64,000 nt of DNA from Streptomyces sp. NBC_01707 (GCF_041438805.1 NZ_CP109190.1:4712001-4776000); one strand, 5' to 3'. Shown: positions 24,375 to 33,680, counted from the stretch's first letter. Notes: a model not told the origin generated them from the sequence alone. Translations and numbers: made by a program.

Positions 24375-25490
24375 CTACTCCACCCGCCTCCGCGCCCGCC
24401 ACACCAGGAACAGAGCGGACGTCACCGCCGCCACCCGCACCACCACCGGCCACACCCCGCTCAGTGCCTCGCCCATCCCGTCCTGAGGGATCGGCTCGCC
24501 CCAGCGCCCGTCCAGCCGCCCCCACAGCCAGGCCAGTCCGCCCGCCGCGACCATGCCCGGCAGCCACATCGCGGCCAGTTTCGCCTCCGTACGCGAGAGC
24601 GTGCGTGAGCCGTACGCGAGCAGCCAGCCGCCCGCCAGGGCCACCCAGTACCCGGTCACCGCCCCGGTGACCAGCAGCGCGGCGGCGAGCAGCAACAACG
24701 GGTGGGAGAAGCGGAACCCCTTGCCCTCCCGGGGCGCACGCCGACGCAGCCGCGGCCGCCACCGACCGCGCGGCGCGTCGTCCGCCTCACCGGAATCAGC
24801 ACCGTCGGAGCCGGCCCCGGCGCCGTCCTCCCGCACGGGGTCTTCCGCATCCGCACCGGCCACCGCCGCGGCCCCCTCCGCCGGCGGCCGCGGCGGCCTC
24901 AACAGCTCGGCGATCTCCACCCCGCCGACGAACCCCGGCACCTCCACACCGTCCCCGAACGGCCCCGACTCGATGCGCCACCAGTCGGGTTCGCTCCCGG
25001 ACGCGCCCAGTTCGTCCGATCCCGCCATGTGCGGCGGCGACGGCACCCGCTGGGCCGGCACATCGCCCCCCGAAGCACCCGGAGCACCTGAGGCCCCCGA
25101 GATCTCCGGGGTCCGGGAGGACCCCGCCGCCCCGTCCGACGCGCCCTTGCGCGAACTCTCTTTCCGAAGCGTCCCTCTACGCGGCCGGGGGATCCCTCGC
25201 GACTCCGGATCACCCGCATCCGGAGCCTCCGCCGCCCCCGGCAACGTCACCGTTCCGTCGGCCGACCGGGCCGCCGCGGCGACCAGTTCGTCCGGCGTGC
25301 CGAGCCGCCCGATGATGCGGCGCACCGCCGCCGGCGTGTCCGTGGCCTGGCTTCCGCGCTGCTGGTCGATCTCGGTGCGCAGTGCCGCCACGAGCCGCAT
25401 CCGGGTGCCCGAGGACAGCTGTTGCTGCTGGGCCAGATCCCCGACCCGGCTCAGATAGTCGTAGACGAGCTGGTCGCTCTCGATCCCCAC
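24375..25490 (-). CDS. HAAS-like membrane protein with Pro/Gly/Ser-rich linker
   Basis: This 371-aa protein has an N-terminal helical domain resembling HAAS/DUF1700 (DQLVYDYLSRVGDLAQQQQL, then RLVAALRTEIDQQR and IIGRLGTPDELVAAA). A long low-complexity linker, roughly residues 80-250, follows, with an embedded PDWWRIESGPFGDGVEVPGF. The C-terminal part has about four hydrophobic helices starting near FSHPLLLLAAALLVTGAV. The GTG start has AGAGGGGAA 7 nt upstream. HAAS domains couple to sensor or regulator partners, none of which is adjacent. It is divergent from the helicase-associated gene. Function is unknown. Confidence 0.75.
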   Translation of the reverse strand: MGIESDQLVYDYLSRVGDLAQQQQLSSGTRMRLVAALRTEIDQQRGSQATDTPAAVRRIIGRLGTPDELVAAAARSADGTVTLPGAAEAPDAGDPESRGIPRPRRGTLRKESSRKGASDGAAGSSRTPEISGASGAPGASGGDVPAQRVPSPPHMAGSDELGASGSEPDWWRIESGPFGDGVEVPGFVGGVEIAELLRPPRPPAEGAAAVAGADAEDPVREDGAGAGSDGADSGEADDAPRGRWRPRLRRRAPREGKGFRFSHPLLLLAAALLVTGAVTGYWVALAGGWLLAYGSRTLSRTEAKLAAMWLPGMVAAGGLAWLWGRLDGRWGEPIPQDGMGEALSGVWPVVVRVAAVTSALFLVWRARRRVE

Positions 25491-25557
25491 GCGATGGTTC
25501 CCCTCTGACCGGCCTGCACCGACGGTAGCGCCCTCGGGCCTGTCCGGAGCGACTACC

Positions 25558-28026
25558 GTGGGACGGATGGGGATGACCACACCACCGCGGACGCTCGCCG
25601 AAGCTCTGCGCGCCCGGGACGACGAGTCGTTGGCCGGGCTGCTCCGCGCCCGCCCCGATCTTCTGTCTCCGGTGCCGAACGACATCACCCAGCTGGCGAC
25701 GAGGGCCGGCACCCGGGCCTCCGTCGTACGCGCGCTGGAGCACCTCGACCGGTTCGCCCTGCAGACCGCGGAGGCGCTGGCCGTCGCGCCCGATCCGGCC
25801 CCGTACGAGACCCTGCTCGCCCTGCTCACCGGCGACGGCCAGGACGACGGCACGGCCCGCGACGACTCGGGGGCGGCGATCCGGCGCGCGACCCCCGACG
25901 CCCTCGCGACCCTGCGCGAACAGGCCCTCGTCTGGGGCGAGGACGACCGGCTGCGGCTGGTGCGCACCGCGCGCGAACTTCTCGCCCCGTCCCCGCAGCA
26001 CCCCTCCCCCACCGGTCTGGGGCCGACCGTCGCCGAGGCCACGGCCGGCATGTCGCCCGGCCGGCTCCAGGAGATCCTGACGGCGGCCGGGCTGCCCGCC
26101 ACCCACGACCCGGTCTCCGCCGTGGCCTCCTTGTCCGCGCTCTTCACCGACCGGCCCAGGATGGGCGAGCTGCTCGACACCGCGCCGGTCGAGGCCCTGT
26201 CGGTGCTGGACCGGTTGGTGTGGGGCCCGCCGTACGGGGAGGTGACCCCGAACCCGACGCCCCCGGTGAAGTGGCTGCGCGACCGCGGGCTGCTGCTGCC
26301 CGTGTCGACGCGCACGGTCGTCCTGCCGCGCGAGGCCGCCCTGCATCTGCGGGCCGGGCGCGCCCATCGCGTACCGGAGCCGCTGCCGCCCGCGGTCGTG
26401 GCGGTCGCGACGCGCGATCCCCAGGCTGTGGACAGCGCGGCCGCGGGCCAGGCATTCCTGGCGGTGTCCACCGTCGAGGAACTCCTGACGAGCTGGAACG
26501 GCGGCGGCCCACCGATACTGCGCGCCGGCGGCCTCAGCGTCCGCGAGCTGAAGCGGACCGCGGCCGTCCTCGACGTCTCCGAGCCGATCGCCACGTTCTG
26601 GCTCGAACTCGCCTACGCGGCCGGGCTGCTGGCCTCCGACGGCGAGGCCGACGAGCGGTACGCGCCGACGCCCGCGTACGACGACTGGACCGAACTCCCC
26701 GTCCAGGACCGCTGGGTGCACCTCGCCACCACCTGGCTCGCCGCCACCCGCACCGCCGGCCTGGTCGGCGGCCAGGACGCCAAGGGCCGGGCCCTGTCCG
26801 CACTCGGCCCCGACCTCGACCGCTCGGCGGCCCCCGAGGTACGTCACCGCGTCCTGGCCCTGCTCGCCTCGCTGGACGCCGGCACCGCCCCGGACCCGGA
26901 GACGCTGCTCGCCCGGCTCCGCTGGGAGCGGCCGCTGCGCGGCGCCTCCACCTCCGCCGGGAACACCACCGACCTCCGGTCCCGGATCGCCCTGTGGACG
27001 CTGAACGAGTCCGAACTCCTCGGCATCACCGGACGCGGCGCGCTCTCCTCCCAGTCCCGCGCCCTGCTCGACTCCGGGCCGGCGAAGGCCGCCGCGCTGC
27101 TCGCCCCGCTCATCCCGGACCCCCTCGACCACGTGCTGCTCCAGGCCGACCTGACGGCCGTCGCACCCGGCCCGCTGGAACGTCCCCTCGCCGACACCCT
27201 GTCCGTCCTCGCGGACATCGAGTCGAAGGGTGGTGCGACGGTCTACCGGTTCACGCCCGGCTCCGTACGCCGCGCGCTGGACGCCGGACAGTCCGCGGCC
27301 GATCTGCACGCGTTCCTCGCCGCGCACAGCCGTACGCCGGTCCCGCAGCCCCTCAGCTATCTCATCGACGACGTCGCCCGCCGCCACGGCCATCTGCGGA
27401 TCGGCGCCGCGTCCGCGTACGTGCGCTGCGACGACGAGGCCGTGCTCAACGAGATCCTGGCCGACCGGCGCTCGGCCACCCTGCGCCTGCGCCGCCTCGC
27501 GCCGACGGCACTGGCCGCCCAGATCGACCCGGCGTCCCTGCTCGAAGGGCTGCGCGAGATGGGCTACGCCCCGGCCGCCGAGTCCGCCGAGGGCGACGTC
27601 CTGATCACCCGCGCGGGCACCCGCCGCACCCCGCCCCGTACACCGCCCGCCCCCGTCCCCGAGGGCCCGCCGGTCCCCGACGGAACGCTGCTGGGCGCGG
27701 CGGTGCGGGCGATCCGTGCCGGGGACACGGCCGCGACGATCGTCCACAAGGAGACGGACGGGACCACCACCGCCCCGGCCGGCTCACTGCCCCGCACGAC
27801 GTCCGCGGAGACCCTCGCCACGGTCCAGGCGGCGGCCATGACGGGCTCCGCGGTATGGATCGGGTACGTCAACGCGGACGGCGCGGCCAGCCAGCGGGTC
27901 ATCGCCCCGGTCCGGGTGGAGGGCGGCTTCGTGACGGCCTACGACCATACGGCGGACGAGGTCCGCACCTACCCGCTGCACCGGATCACCGGCGTCGCCG
28001 AACTGGCCGACGACGCCACCACCTGA
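25558..28026 (+). CDS. Helicase-associated protein with XPB/Ssl2-like and WYL-like C-terminal region
   Basis: This 822-aa protein lacks Walker motifs but matches the actinobacterial helicase-associated family that accompanies XPB. The N-terminus (LAEALRARDDESLAGLLRAR, then VPNDITQLATRAGTRASVVR) is a helical domain. The region around residues 480-680 (LLQADLTAVAPGPLERPLAD, FTPGSVRRALDAGQSAADLH) resembles the XPB/Ssl2-like N-terminal accessory domain. The last 80 residues (SAVWIGYVNADGAASQRVIA, TAYDHTADEVRTYPLHRITG) look like a WYL domain. The GTG start has GGAG 8 nt upstream. It is followed by the XPB helicase in the same direction. A DNA-repair partnership is inferred from context. Confidence 0.8.
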   Translation: MGRMGMTTPPRTLAEALRARDDESLAGLLRARPDLLSPVPNDITQLATRAGTRASVVRALEHLDRFALQTAEALAVAPDPAPYETLLALLTGDGQDDGTARDDSGAAIRRATPDALATLREQALVWGEDDRLRLVRTARELLAPSPQHPSPTGLGPTVAEATAGMSPGRLQEILTAAGLPATHDPVSAVASLSALFTDRPRMGELLDTAPVEALSVLDRLVWGPPYGEVTPNPTPPVKWLRDRGLLLPVSTRTVVLPREAALHLRAGRAHRVPEPLPPAVVAVATRDPQAVDSAAAGQAFLAVSTVEELLTSWNGGGPPILRAGGLSVRELKRTAAVLDVSEPIATFWLELAYAAGLLASDGEADERYAPTPAYDDWTELPVQDRWVHLATTWLAATRTAGLVGGQDAKGRALSALGPDLDRSAAPEVRHRVLALLASLDAGTAPDPETLLARLRWERPLRGASTSAGNTTDLRSRIALWTLNESELLGITGRGALSSQSRALLDSGPAKAAALLAPLIPDPLDHVLLQADLTAVAPGPLERPLADTLSVLADIESKGGATVYRFTPGSVRRALDAGQSAADLHAFLAAHSRTPVPQPLSYLIDDVARRHGHLRIGAASAYVRCDDEAVLNEILADRRSATLRLRRLAPTALAAQIDPASLLEGLREMGYAPAAESAEGDVLITRAGTRRTPPRTPPAPVPEGPPVPDGTLLGAAVRAIRAGDTAATIVHKETDGTTTAPAGSLPRTTSAETLATVQAAAMTGSAVWIGYVNADGAASQRVIAPVRVEGGFVTAYDHTADEVRTYPLHRITGVAELADDATT

Positions 28027-28235
28027 CCTCCCGCCCGGCGGGCGAGCCACCGCCGGCCCGCGCGTTCCACGGCCCGAGGGGGCACCGGCGGGCCCGGACG
28101 CGTCCCGTACGGCCACGGCGAGCGAGTGGGCCGGACAGCCCGCGCGCCGACACCTACGCGCCACCTACCCCGCATGCGGCACACTGGACGTTTGGCCGCA
28201 CGGGCGGCCGCACCCCGTAGAAAGGGCCGAGACGC

Positions 28236-29879
28236 GTGACCGGACCCCTCATCGTCCAAAGCGACAAGACGCTGCTCCTGGAAGTCGACCACGACCAGGC
28301 CGATGCCTGCCGTCGCGCGATCGCGCCCTTCGCGGAACTGGAGCGGGCGCCCGAGCACATCCACACCTACCGGCTGACCCCCCTCGGGCTGTGGAACGCA
28401 CGCGCCGCCGGGCACGACGCCGAGCAGGTCGTCGACGCGCTCGTGCAGTACTCGCGTTATCCGGTACCGCACGCGCTGCTCGTCGACATCGCCGAGACGA
28501 TGGCCCGGTACGGCCGCCTCACGCTCTCCAAGCATCCGGTCCACGGGCTGGTGCTGACCTCCACCGACCGGCCCGTGCTGGAGGAGATCCTCCGGTCGAA
28601 GAAGGTCCAGCCGCTGGTCGGGGCCAGGATCGACCCGGACACCGTGGCCGTGCACCCGTCCGAGCGCGGGCAGATCAAGCAGACGCTGCTGAAGCTGGGC
28701 TGGCCGGCCGAGGACCTCGCCGGGTACGTCGACGGCGAGGCGCACCCGATCGAGCTGGCCGAGGACGGCTGGGCACTGCGGCCGTACCAGAAGCAGGCCG
28801 TCGAGGGGTTCTGGCACGGCGGTTCCGGTGTCGTCGTACTGCCCTGTGGTGCGGGCAAGACTCTGGTCGGGGCCGGTGCGATGGCGGAGGCCAAGGCGAC
28901 CACGCTGATCCTGGTGACGAACACCGTCTCGGCCCGGCAGTGGAAGCACGAGCTGGTCAAGCGGACGTCGCTGACCGAGGACGAGATCGGCGAGTACAGC
29001 GGTACGCGCAAGGAGATCCGGCCGGTCACCATCGCCACGTACCAGGTGCTGACGACCCGCCGTAAGGGCGTCTATCCGCATCTGGAGCTGTTCGACTCCC
29101 GCGACTGGGGCCTGGTGATCTACGACGAGGTGCATCTGCTGCCCGCACCCGTCTTCAAGTTCACCGCCGACCTGCAGGCCCGGCGGCGGCTCGGCCTCAC
29201 CGCGACGCTCGTCCGGGAGGACGGCCGCGAGTCGGACGTCTTCTCGCTCATCGGCCCCAAGCGGTTCGACGCGCCGTGGAAGGAGATCGAGGCGCAGGGG
29301 TACATCGCGCCCGCCGACTGTGTCGAGGTCCGGGTCAATCTGACGGATTCGGAGCGGCTGGCCTACGCGACCGCGGAGGCCGAGGAGAAGTACCGGTTCT
29401 GCGCGACGACCGCGACGAAGCGGAAGGTGACGGAGGCGCTGGTGCGCAAGCACCGGGGCGAGCAGACCCTCGTCATCGGGCAGTACATCGACCAGCTCGA
29501 CGAGCTGGGCGAGCACCTGGACGCACCTGTGATCAAGGGCGAGACGAGCAACGCCCAGCGGGAGAAGCTCTTCGACGCGTTCCGCCAGGGCGAGATCAGC
29601 GTCCTCGTCGTGTCGAAGGTCGCGAACTTCTCGATCGACCTGCCGGAGGCGACTGTCGCCATCCAGGTGTCGGGCACCTTCGGCTCACGGCAGGAGGAGG
29701 CGCAACGGCTCGGCCGGGTGCTGCGGCCCAAGGCGGACGGGCACGAGGCCCGGTTCTACTCGGTGGTCGCCCGCGACACGATCGACCAGGACTTCGCGGC
29801 ACACCGCCAGCGGTTCCTGGCCGAGCAGGGCTACGCGTACCGGATCGTGGACGCGGACGAGCTGCTGACGGACAACTGA
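28236..29879 (+). CDS. XPB-type DNA repair helicase
   Basis: This 547-aa superfamily 2 helicase has an N-terminal domain of about 180 residues, then RPYQKQAVEGFWHGGSGVVV (Q motif), Walker A LPCGAGKT with Lys208, the DEVH box at residue 297, motif III LGLTATLVREDGRESD, and motif VI QEEAQRLGRVLRPK. The DEVH box and overall length are characteristic of bacterial XPB, a 3'-5' ATP-dependent DNA helicase with annealing activity. AAAGGG is 9 nt before the GTG start. It is downstream of the helicase-associated gene. A weak hairpin follows. Confidence 0.93.
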   Translation: MTGPLIVQSDKTLLLEVDHDQADACRRAIAPFAELERAPEHIHTYRLTPLGLWNARAAGHDAEQVVDALVQYSRYPVPHALLVDIAETMARYGRLTLSKHPVHGLVLTSTDRPVLEEILRSKKVQPLVGARIDPDTVAVHPSERGQIKQTLLKLGWPAEDLAGYVDGEAHPIELAEDGWALRPYQKQAVEGFWHGGSGVVVLPCGAGKTLVGAGAMAEAKATTLILVTNTVSARQWKHELVKRTSLTEDEIGEYSGTRKEIRPVTIATYQVLTTRRKGVYPHLELFDSRDWGLVIYDEVHLLPAPVFKFTADLQARRRLGLTATLVREDGRESDVFSLIGPKRFDAPWKEIEAQGYIAPADCVEVRVNLTDSERLAYATAEAEEKYRFCATTATKRKVTEALVRKHRGEQTLVIGQYIDQLDELGEHLDAPVIKGETSNAQREKLFDAFRQGEISVLVVSKVANFSIDLPEATVAIQVSGTFGSRQEEAQRLGRVLRPKADGHEARFYSVVARDTIDQDFAAHRQRFLAEQGYAYRIVDADELLTDN

Positions 29880-29898
29880 GCGGACGGAACAGGCGGGT

Positions 29899-29915
29899 CC
29901 CGGCGAGAAGCCGGG
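29899..29915 (+). terminator. Weak hairpin after the XPB helicase gene
   Basis: CCCGGC-gagaa-GCCGGG, a 6-bp stem with a 5-nt loop, lies 20 nt after the stop codon. It is too short to be certain as a terminator. Confidence 0.35.
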
Positions 29916-29977
29916 GCTCGTCGTGTCCGCGCCGGACGCTCGTACCGGCGCGTGCGTGCCCGGAGGCCCCGCCGTAA

Positions 29978-30214
29978 TCAGTGTTCGCGGCGTACGGAGT
30001 GGTCGTGCTGTTCTCGAGGGTCGCGGCGCAGGACGCCCGCCTCCTCCGCGTACTCGCCGAGGACGACCACGCCGAACGCGGCGCGTGCGAAAACCTTCAC
30101 GGCGCGCACGGCGTCGCCGACGTGGTGGGTGGGCGGGTGACCGGTGGCGGCCGTCGCGCCGTGCGCGGGGCCGGTTCCATGTGGGTTCAGACCGACGGTG
30201 CTCATGTGATCCAT
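29978..30214 (-). CDS. Hypothetical small protein (78 aa)
   Basis: The frame reads MDHMSTVGLNPHGTGP, then a His/Thr-rich stretch and DAVRAVKVFARAAFGVVVLG, an amphipathic to hydrophobic segment, ending in a charged tail (GEYAEEAGVLRRDPREQHDH). Starts at 30241, 30214 and 30205 are possible; none has an ideal ribosome site. Codon use agrees with a real Streptomyces gene, but the reverse strand is also open. I recognise no family and propose no function. It converges on the XPB gene and is divergent from helD. Confidence 0.5.
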   Translation of the reverse strand: MDHMSTVGLNPHGTGPAHGATAATGHPPTHHVGDAVRAVKVFARAAFGVVVLGEYAEEAGVLRRDPREQHDHSVRREH

Positions 30215-30241
30215 GGTCCTGCGCCCGTCCCGTAAAGGCAT

Positions 30242-30589
30242 CGGCCCACGGACGGAATCCCCGTGGTCTTCGCATAGGTCTCGGGTCGCATGCCGTCCCC
30301 TACGGGGTGGGGCGGGGGGACCGGGGGTGGGCCGGGCAGCTCAATTCGTTCGACCCTGCCGATCGCGGTCGATACAATCGCCGGTCTGCCCGCCTCCCGC
30401 ACCGTGGTACCGGCTCGCCGCCGGCAGCCGGGGGAGCGCCGCCGACCGGACGGAAACCGGCCGACAGTCGTACGTGCCCCTGCGTGCGTACCCCGTGATC
30501 GATCCTCGAGCGGACCGCATCGCCCCCTGACGGAAACCGGGAGCGAGCTGCGGGCCGCCGTCCTGCGTTGAAAAGCCGGAGGCAACACC
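30242..30589. other. Long leader region of the HelD-type gene
   Basis: This gap has no gene. It carries a good promoter (30349-30378), implying a leader of about 205 nt. The 12-mer GACGGAAACCGG occurs at 30449-30460 and 30529-30540, both inside the leader. Confidence 0.45.
30349..30378 (+). promoter_or_regulatory. Promoter of the HelD-type gene
   Basis: TTCGAC (30349-30354), an 18-nt spacer and TACAAT (30373-30378) form a vegetative-type promoter reading toward the gene at 30590. The expected start is about 30385. Confidence 0.55.
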
Positions 30590-32680
30590 GTGCCCGCGCA
30601 CGAACACGAAAGCGACACCACCACCACCGATCCGCTGGCTCGCGAGCGCTCCCACCTCGCCGCGTCCCGGGCCGCGTTGCGCGCCATGCGGGAGGACGCC
30701 CAGGCCCTCGACATCCGCGATGTCACCGCGAACTGGGTCAACGCCGCCGTCCTGCAGGCCCAGATCGACGAACGCATCAAGTCGCTCGCCGACCTCTCCC
30801 ACACCCCGCTCTTCTTCGGCCGCCTCGACTATCTGCACCCGGTCGGTGCCGAGCAGGCCGAGGGCGCGGAGGGCGAGCAGTTCTACATCGGCCGGCGCCA
30901 TGTCCATGACGCCGATGGCGATCCGATGGTCATCGACTGGCGTGCGCCGGTCTCTCAGCCGTTCTACCGGGCTTCGAAGAAGGACCCGCAGGACGTCGGA
31001 CAGCGTCGCCGCTTCGGGTACACCGGCGGCGAGCTGACCGCGTACGAGGACGAGCACCTCAGCGACCCCACCGAGGCCGCGCAGACCAGCAAGCTGCTCC
31101 AGGCGGAGATCGAGCGGCCGCGCGTCGGTCCGATGCGCGACATCGTGGCGACGATCCAGCCCGAGCAGGACGAGATCGTCCGCAGCGGGCTCGGCGGGAC
31201 GGTCTGCGTGCAGGGAGGGCCCGGCACCGGCAAGACCGCCGTCGGCCTGCACCGGGTCGCGTATCTGCTGTACGCGCACCGTGAGCGGCTCGCCCGCACC
31301 GGCACGCTGGTCATCGGGCCGAACCGGTCGTTCCTCCACTACATCGAGCAGGTGCTCCCGGCCCTCGGTGAGCTGGAGGTGAAGCAGGCGACCGTCGACG
31401 ATCTGGTGGCGGCGCACGTCGAGGTGCGGGGCACGGACGCGGCGGAGGCGGCGGTCGTCAAGGGTGATGCCCGGATGGCGGAGGTGCTGCGGCGGGCGAT
31501 CCGTTCGCATGTGACGCTGCCGACGGAGCCGGTGATGGTGGTGCGCGGGTCGCGCCGCTGGCGGGTGCCCGCGTACGAACTGGAGGAGATGGTCACCGAG
31601 TTGCTGGCCCGCGACATGCGGTACGGCGCGGCGCACGAGGCGCTTCCGCAGCGCATCGCGCACGCCGTTCTGGTGCGGATGGAGGAGGCCGGCGAGGCCC
31701 CCGACGACCGGGTGCAGAACGCGGTGGCCCGTACTCCCGCGGTCAAGGCGGCCGTGAAGGCCATCTGGCCGGCCGTCGACCCGGCGAAGCTCGTCCTGCG
31801 ACTCCTGTCCGACCCGGAGTTCCTGGCCGCGCACGCGGACGGTCTGCTCACCGAGGACGAGCAGAAGACGATCCTGTGGACGAAACCGGCCCGGAGCGTG
31901 AAGTCGGCGAAGTGGTCGGCGGCGGACGCGGTGCTGATCGACGAGGCGGGCGATCTGGTGGCGCGTACGCACTCGCTCGGCCATGTCGTCCTCGACGAGG
32001 CGCAGGACCTCTCCCCCATGCAGTACCGGGCGGTGGGCCGCCGCTGCACGACCGGTTCGGCGACCGTGCTCGGCGACCTGGCGCAGGGGACGACGCCGTG
32101 GTCGACGGAGAGCTGGGCGCAGGCGCTGCACCACCTGGGCAAGGAGGACGCGGTGGTGGAGGAGCTGACGGCGGGCTTCCGCGTGCCGAGGGAGGTCATC
32201 GCGTACGCGTCACGGCTGCTTCCGGTGATCTCGCCGGGTCTGGCGGAGGTGGAGTCGGTGCGTGAGTCGCCGGGTTCCCTGGCGGTGCGGGAGGTGGCCG
32301 GCCCGGCCGCTCTGGACGCGGCGGTACTCGCGGCGTGCGAGGAGTCGCTGACCCAGGAGGGGTCGATCGGCCTGATCGCGGCGGACGCCCGGATCCCGGC
32401 GCTGGCGGAGGCACTCACTGCGGCGGGGCACGCCTATCTCTCCCCCGGCGAGGAGACGACGGCCGAGTCCCGGCTGACGCTGGTCCCGGCTTCCTTGGCG
32501 AAGGGGCTGGAGTACGACTACGTGGTGCTGGACGAGCCGGCGGCGGTGGTCGACGGCGAACCGGACGAGCGCACGGGCCTGCGCCGGTTGTATGTGGCGC
32601 TGACCCGTGCGGTGTCGGGGCTGACGGTGGTGCACGCGACGGGGCTGCCGGAGGCTCTTGGGGACACCGGGGTCCGGTAG
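30590..32680 (+). CDS. HelD-type superfamily 1 ATPase (RNA polymerase recycling factor)
   Basis: This 696-aa UvrD/Rep-like protein has an N-terminal coiled-coil-like helical arm (LARERSHLAASRAALRAMRE), Walker A GGPGTGKTAVGLHR with Lys215, Walker B region HVVLDEAQDLSPMQYRAVGR, GDLAQGTTPWS, and a C-terminal LYVALTRAVSGLTVVHATG. This is the HelD architecture, whose members remove stalled RNA polymerase from DNA; some actinobacterial members (HelR) also give rifamycin tolerance. The GTG start has GGAGG 7 nt upstream. A leader of about 205 nt suggests extra regulation. The sequence alone does not show which HelD subgroup it belongs to. Confidence 0.9.
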   Translation: MPAHEHESDTTTTDPLARERSHLAASRAALRAMREDAQALDIRDVTANWVNAAVLQAQIDERIKSLADLSHTPLFFGRLDYLHPVGAEQAEGAEGEQFYIGRRHVHDADGDPMVIDWRAPVSQPFYRASKKDPQDVGQRRRFGYTGGELTAYEDEHLSDPTEAAQTSKLLQAEIERPRVGPMRDIVATIQPEQDEIVRSGLGGTVCVQGGPGTGKTAVGLHRVAYLLYAHRERLARTGTLVIGPNRSFLHYIEQVLPALGELEVKQATVDDLVAAHVEVRGTDAAEAAVVKGDARMAEVLRRAIRSHVTLPTEPVMVVRGSRRWRVPAYELEEMVTELLARDMRYGAAHEALPQRIAHAVLVRMEEAGEAPDDRVQNAVARTPAVKAAVKAIWPAVDPAKLVLRLLSDPEFLAAHADGLLTEDEQKTILWTKPARSVKSAKWSAADAVLIDEAGDLVARTHSLGHVVLDEAQDLSPMQYRAVGRRCTTGSATVLGDLAQGTTPWSTESWAQALHHLGKEDAVVEELTAGFRVPREVIAYASRLLPVISPGLAEVESVRESPGSLAVREVAGPAALDAAVLAACEESLTQEGSIGLIAADARIPALAEALTAAGHAYLSPGEETTAESRLTLVPASLAKGLEYDYVVLDEPAAVVDGEPDERTGLRRLYVALTRAVSGLTVVHATGLPEALGDTGVR

Positions 32681-32718
32681 CGGCCGGGCCTCAGTCGCCG
32701 GACGGGCCGGGCTTGCCG

Positions 32719-32742
32719 CCCGTCCGGCGATCGAGGACGGAA
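32719..32742. repeat. Dispersed intergenic repeat, copy 3
   Basis: CCCGTCCGGCGATCGAGGAC plus GGAA, in the short gap between convergent helD and cutC, resembles copy 2 at 24313 (same CCCGTCCGGCG core and GAGGACGGAA end). Confidence 0.45.
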
Positions 32743-32746
32743 CCGG

Positions 32747-33454
32747 TCACCCCTGAGAGCCGCCCTGTCCGTCGAGCCGCGCCCGCCACTCCCGTACCGC
32801 TGCCACGTCCACCGGCGCGCCCCATCCCCCGGGCCGCGCCGCGCCCCCGATGTGCACCGCGTCGATGCCCGCGGCCAGCAGCTCCTCCAGATGTTCGAGC
32901 CGCAGCCCGCCCCCCACCAGGATCTGCGGCTCGTAACCGGGCTCGCCCTTCCGTGCCGCCTCGACGAGGAGCGTCGGGATGCCGTCGTCGACGCCGAGCG
33001 CCGATCCGGCCGTGAGGTACGTGTCGAGGCCCGGGAGGTCCGCGAGCTGCTTGCGCAGGGCGTCCCGGTCGGTGGCGCGGTCGATCGCGCGGTGGAACGT
33101 CCAGCCGCAGCCGTCCAGCTCGGCGACGAGCCGCTCGACGGCGACGAGGTCCGCGTGGCCCCGCGCGTCCAGGAAGCCGAGGACGAATTCCTCGGCGCCC
33201 TCGGCGCGCAGCTCGCGTGCCTTCCGTACGAGTACGTCGATGTCACCGGCCGCGAAGCCGTCCGCCACCCTGAGCATCACCCGCAGCGGGATGTCGACCG
33301 CGGCACGGATCTTCGCGAAGGTCGCGCAGGACGGGGTGAGTCCGTCCGCCGCCATGTCGGTGACCAGCTCGAGCCGGTCTGCACCACCCGCCTGAGCAGC
33401 GACCGCGTCCTCCGCGTCGAGAGCGATCACCTCCAGGACTGCACGGTTGCTCAT
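32747..33454 (-). CDS. cutC: CutC-family protein
   Basis: This 235-aa TIM-barrel protein shows the CutC pattern: LEVIALDAEDAVAAQAGGAD with RLELV, GLTPS, VMLRVADGF, EFVLGFLDARG, FHRAIDRATD, and LVGGGLRLEHLEELLAAGID. CutC was first linked to copper tolerance, but its biochemical role is disputed. Here the context supports a metal link: it is divergent from a copper ATPase with a CsoR-like operator between them. A dre-like site lies upstream of the start. GGAGG is present 11 nt before the ATG, a slightly long spacing. Confidence 0.9.
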   Translation of the reverse strand: MSNRAVLEVIALDAEDAVAAQAGGADRLELVTDMAADGLTPSCATFAKIRAAVDIPLRVMLRVADGFAAGDIDVLVRKARELRAEGAEEFVLGFLDARGHADLVAVERLVAELDGCGWTFHRAIDRATDRDALRKQLADLPGLDTYLTAGSALGVDDGIPTLLVEAARKGEPGYEPQILVGGGLRLEHLEELLAAGIDAVHIGGAARPGGWGAPVDVAAVREWRARLDGQGGSQG

Positions 33455-33481
33455 GGGACCCCATTCCTCCAGTAAACAGCT

Positions 33482-33497
33482 ATAGGTCTAGTCCAAT
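33482..33497. promoter_or_regulatory. Candidate DasR (dre-like, GntR/HutC-type) operator
   Basis: ATAGGTCTAGTCCAAT matches the published dre consensus AGTGGTCTAGACCACT at 12 of 16 positions, with the GGTCTAG core intact. It overlaps a -35-like TTGGAC for cutC. Another HutC-subfamily regulator is equally possible. Confidence 0.4.
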
Positions 33498-33663
33498 GGC
33501 CAGCCTACGGGTCAGTCGGCTGAAGGTGCAGCTTCCCTGCGGACGTGAAGATACGCGAGGTCAGAGGGGTGCCCGCCGGCCGGACACACCCGGGCCCGCG
33601 GCTCGGCACGCGATCCACCCTTGCGCTTCATAGGGGAGGGGGGTATACATGCATCAGTATCAG

Positions 33664-33680
33664 ATACCCCCTAGGGGTAT
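33664..33680. promoter_or_regulatory. CsoR-type copper operator
   Basis: ATACCCC-CTA-GGGGTAT, a 17-bp palindrome with perfect 7-bp arms, matches the C- and G-tract pattern of CsoR operators (TA-CCCC-N-GGGG-TA). It lies 20 nt upstream of the copA start codon. A half-site-like GGGGGGTATAC precedes it. Confidence 0.75.

Noticed and set aside
25210..27747. Long minus-strand frame opposite the helicase-associated gene
   Set aside because: Composition is that of an antisense shadow and the plus-strand protein has coherent domain sequence.
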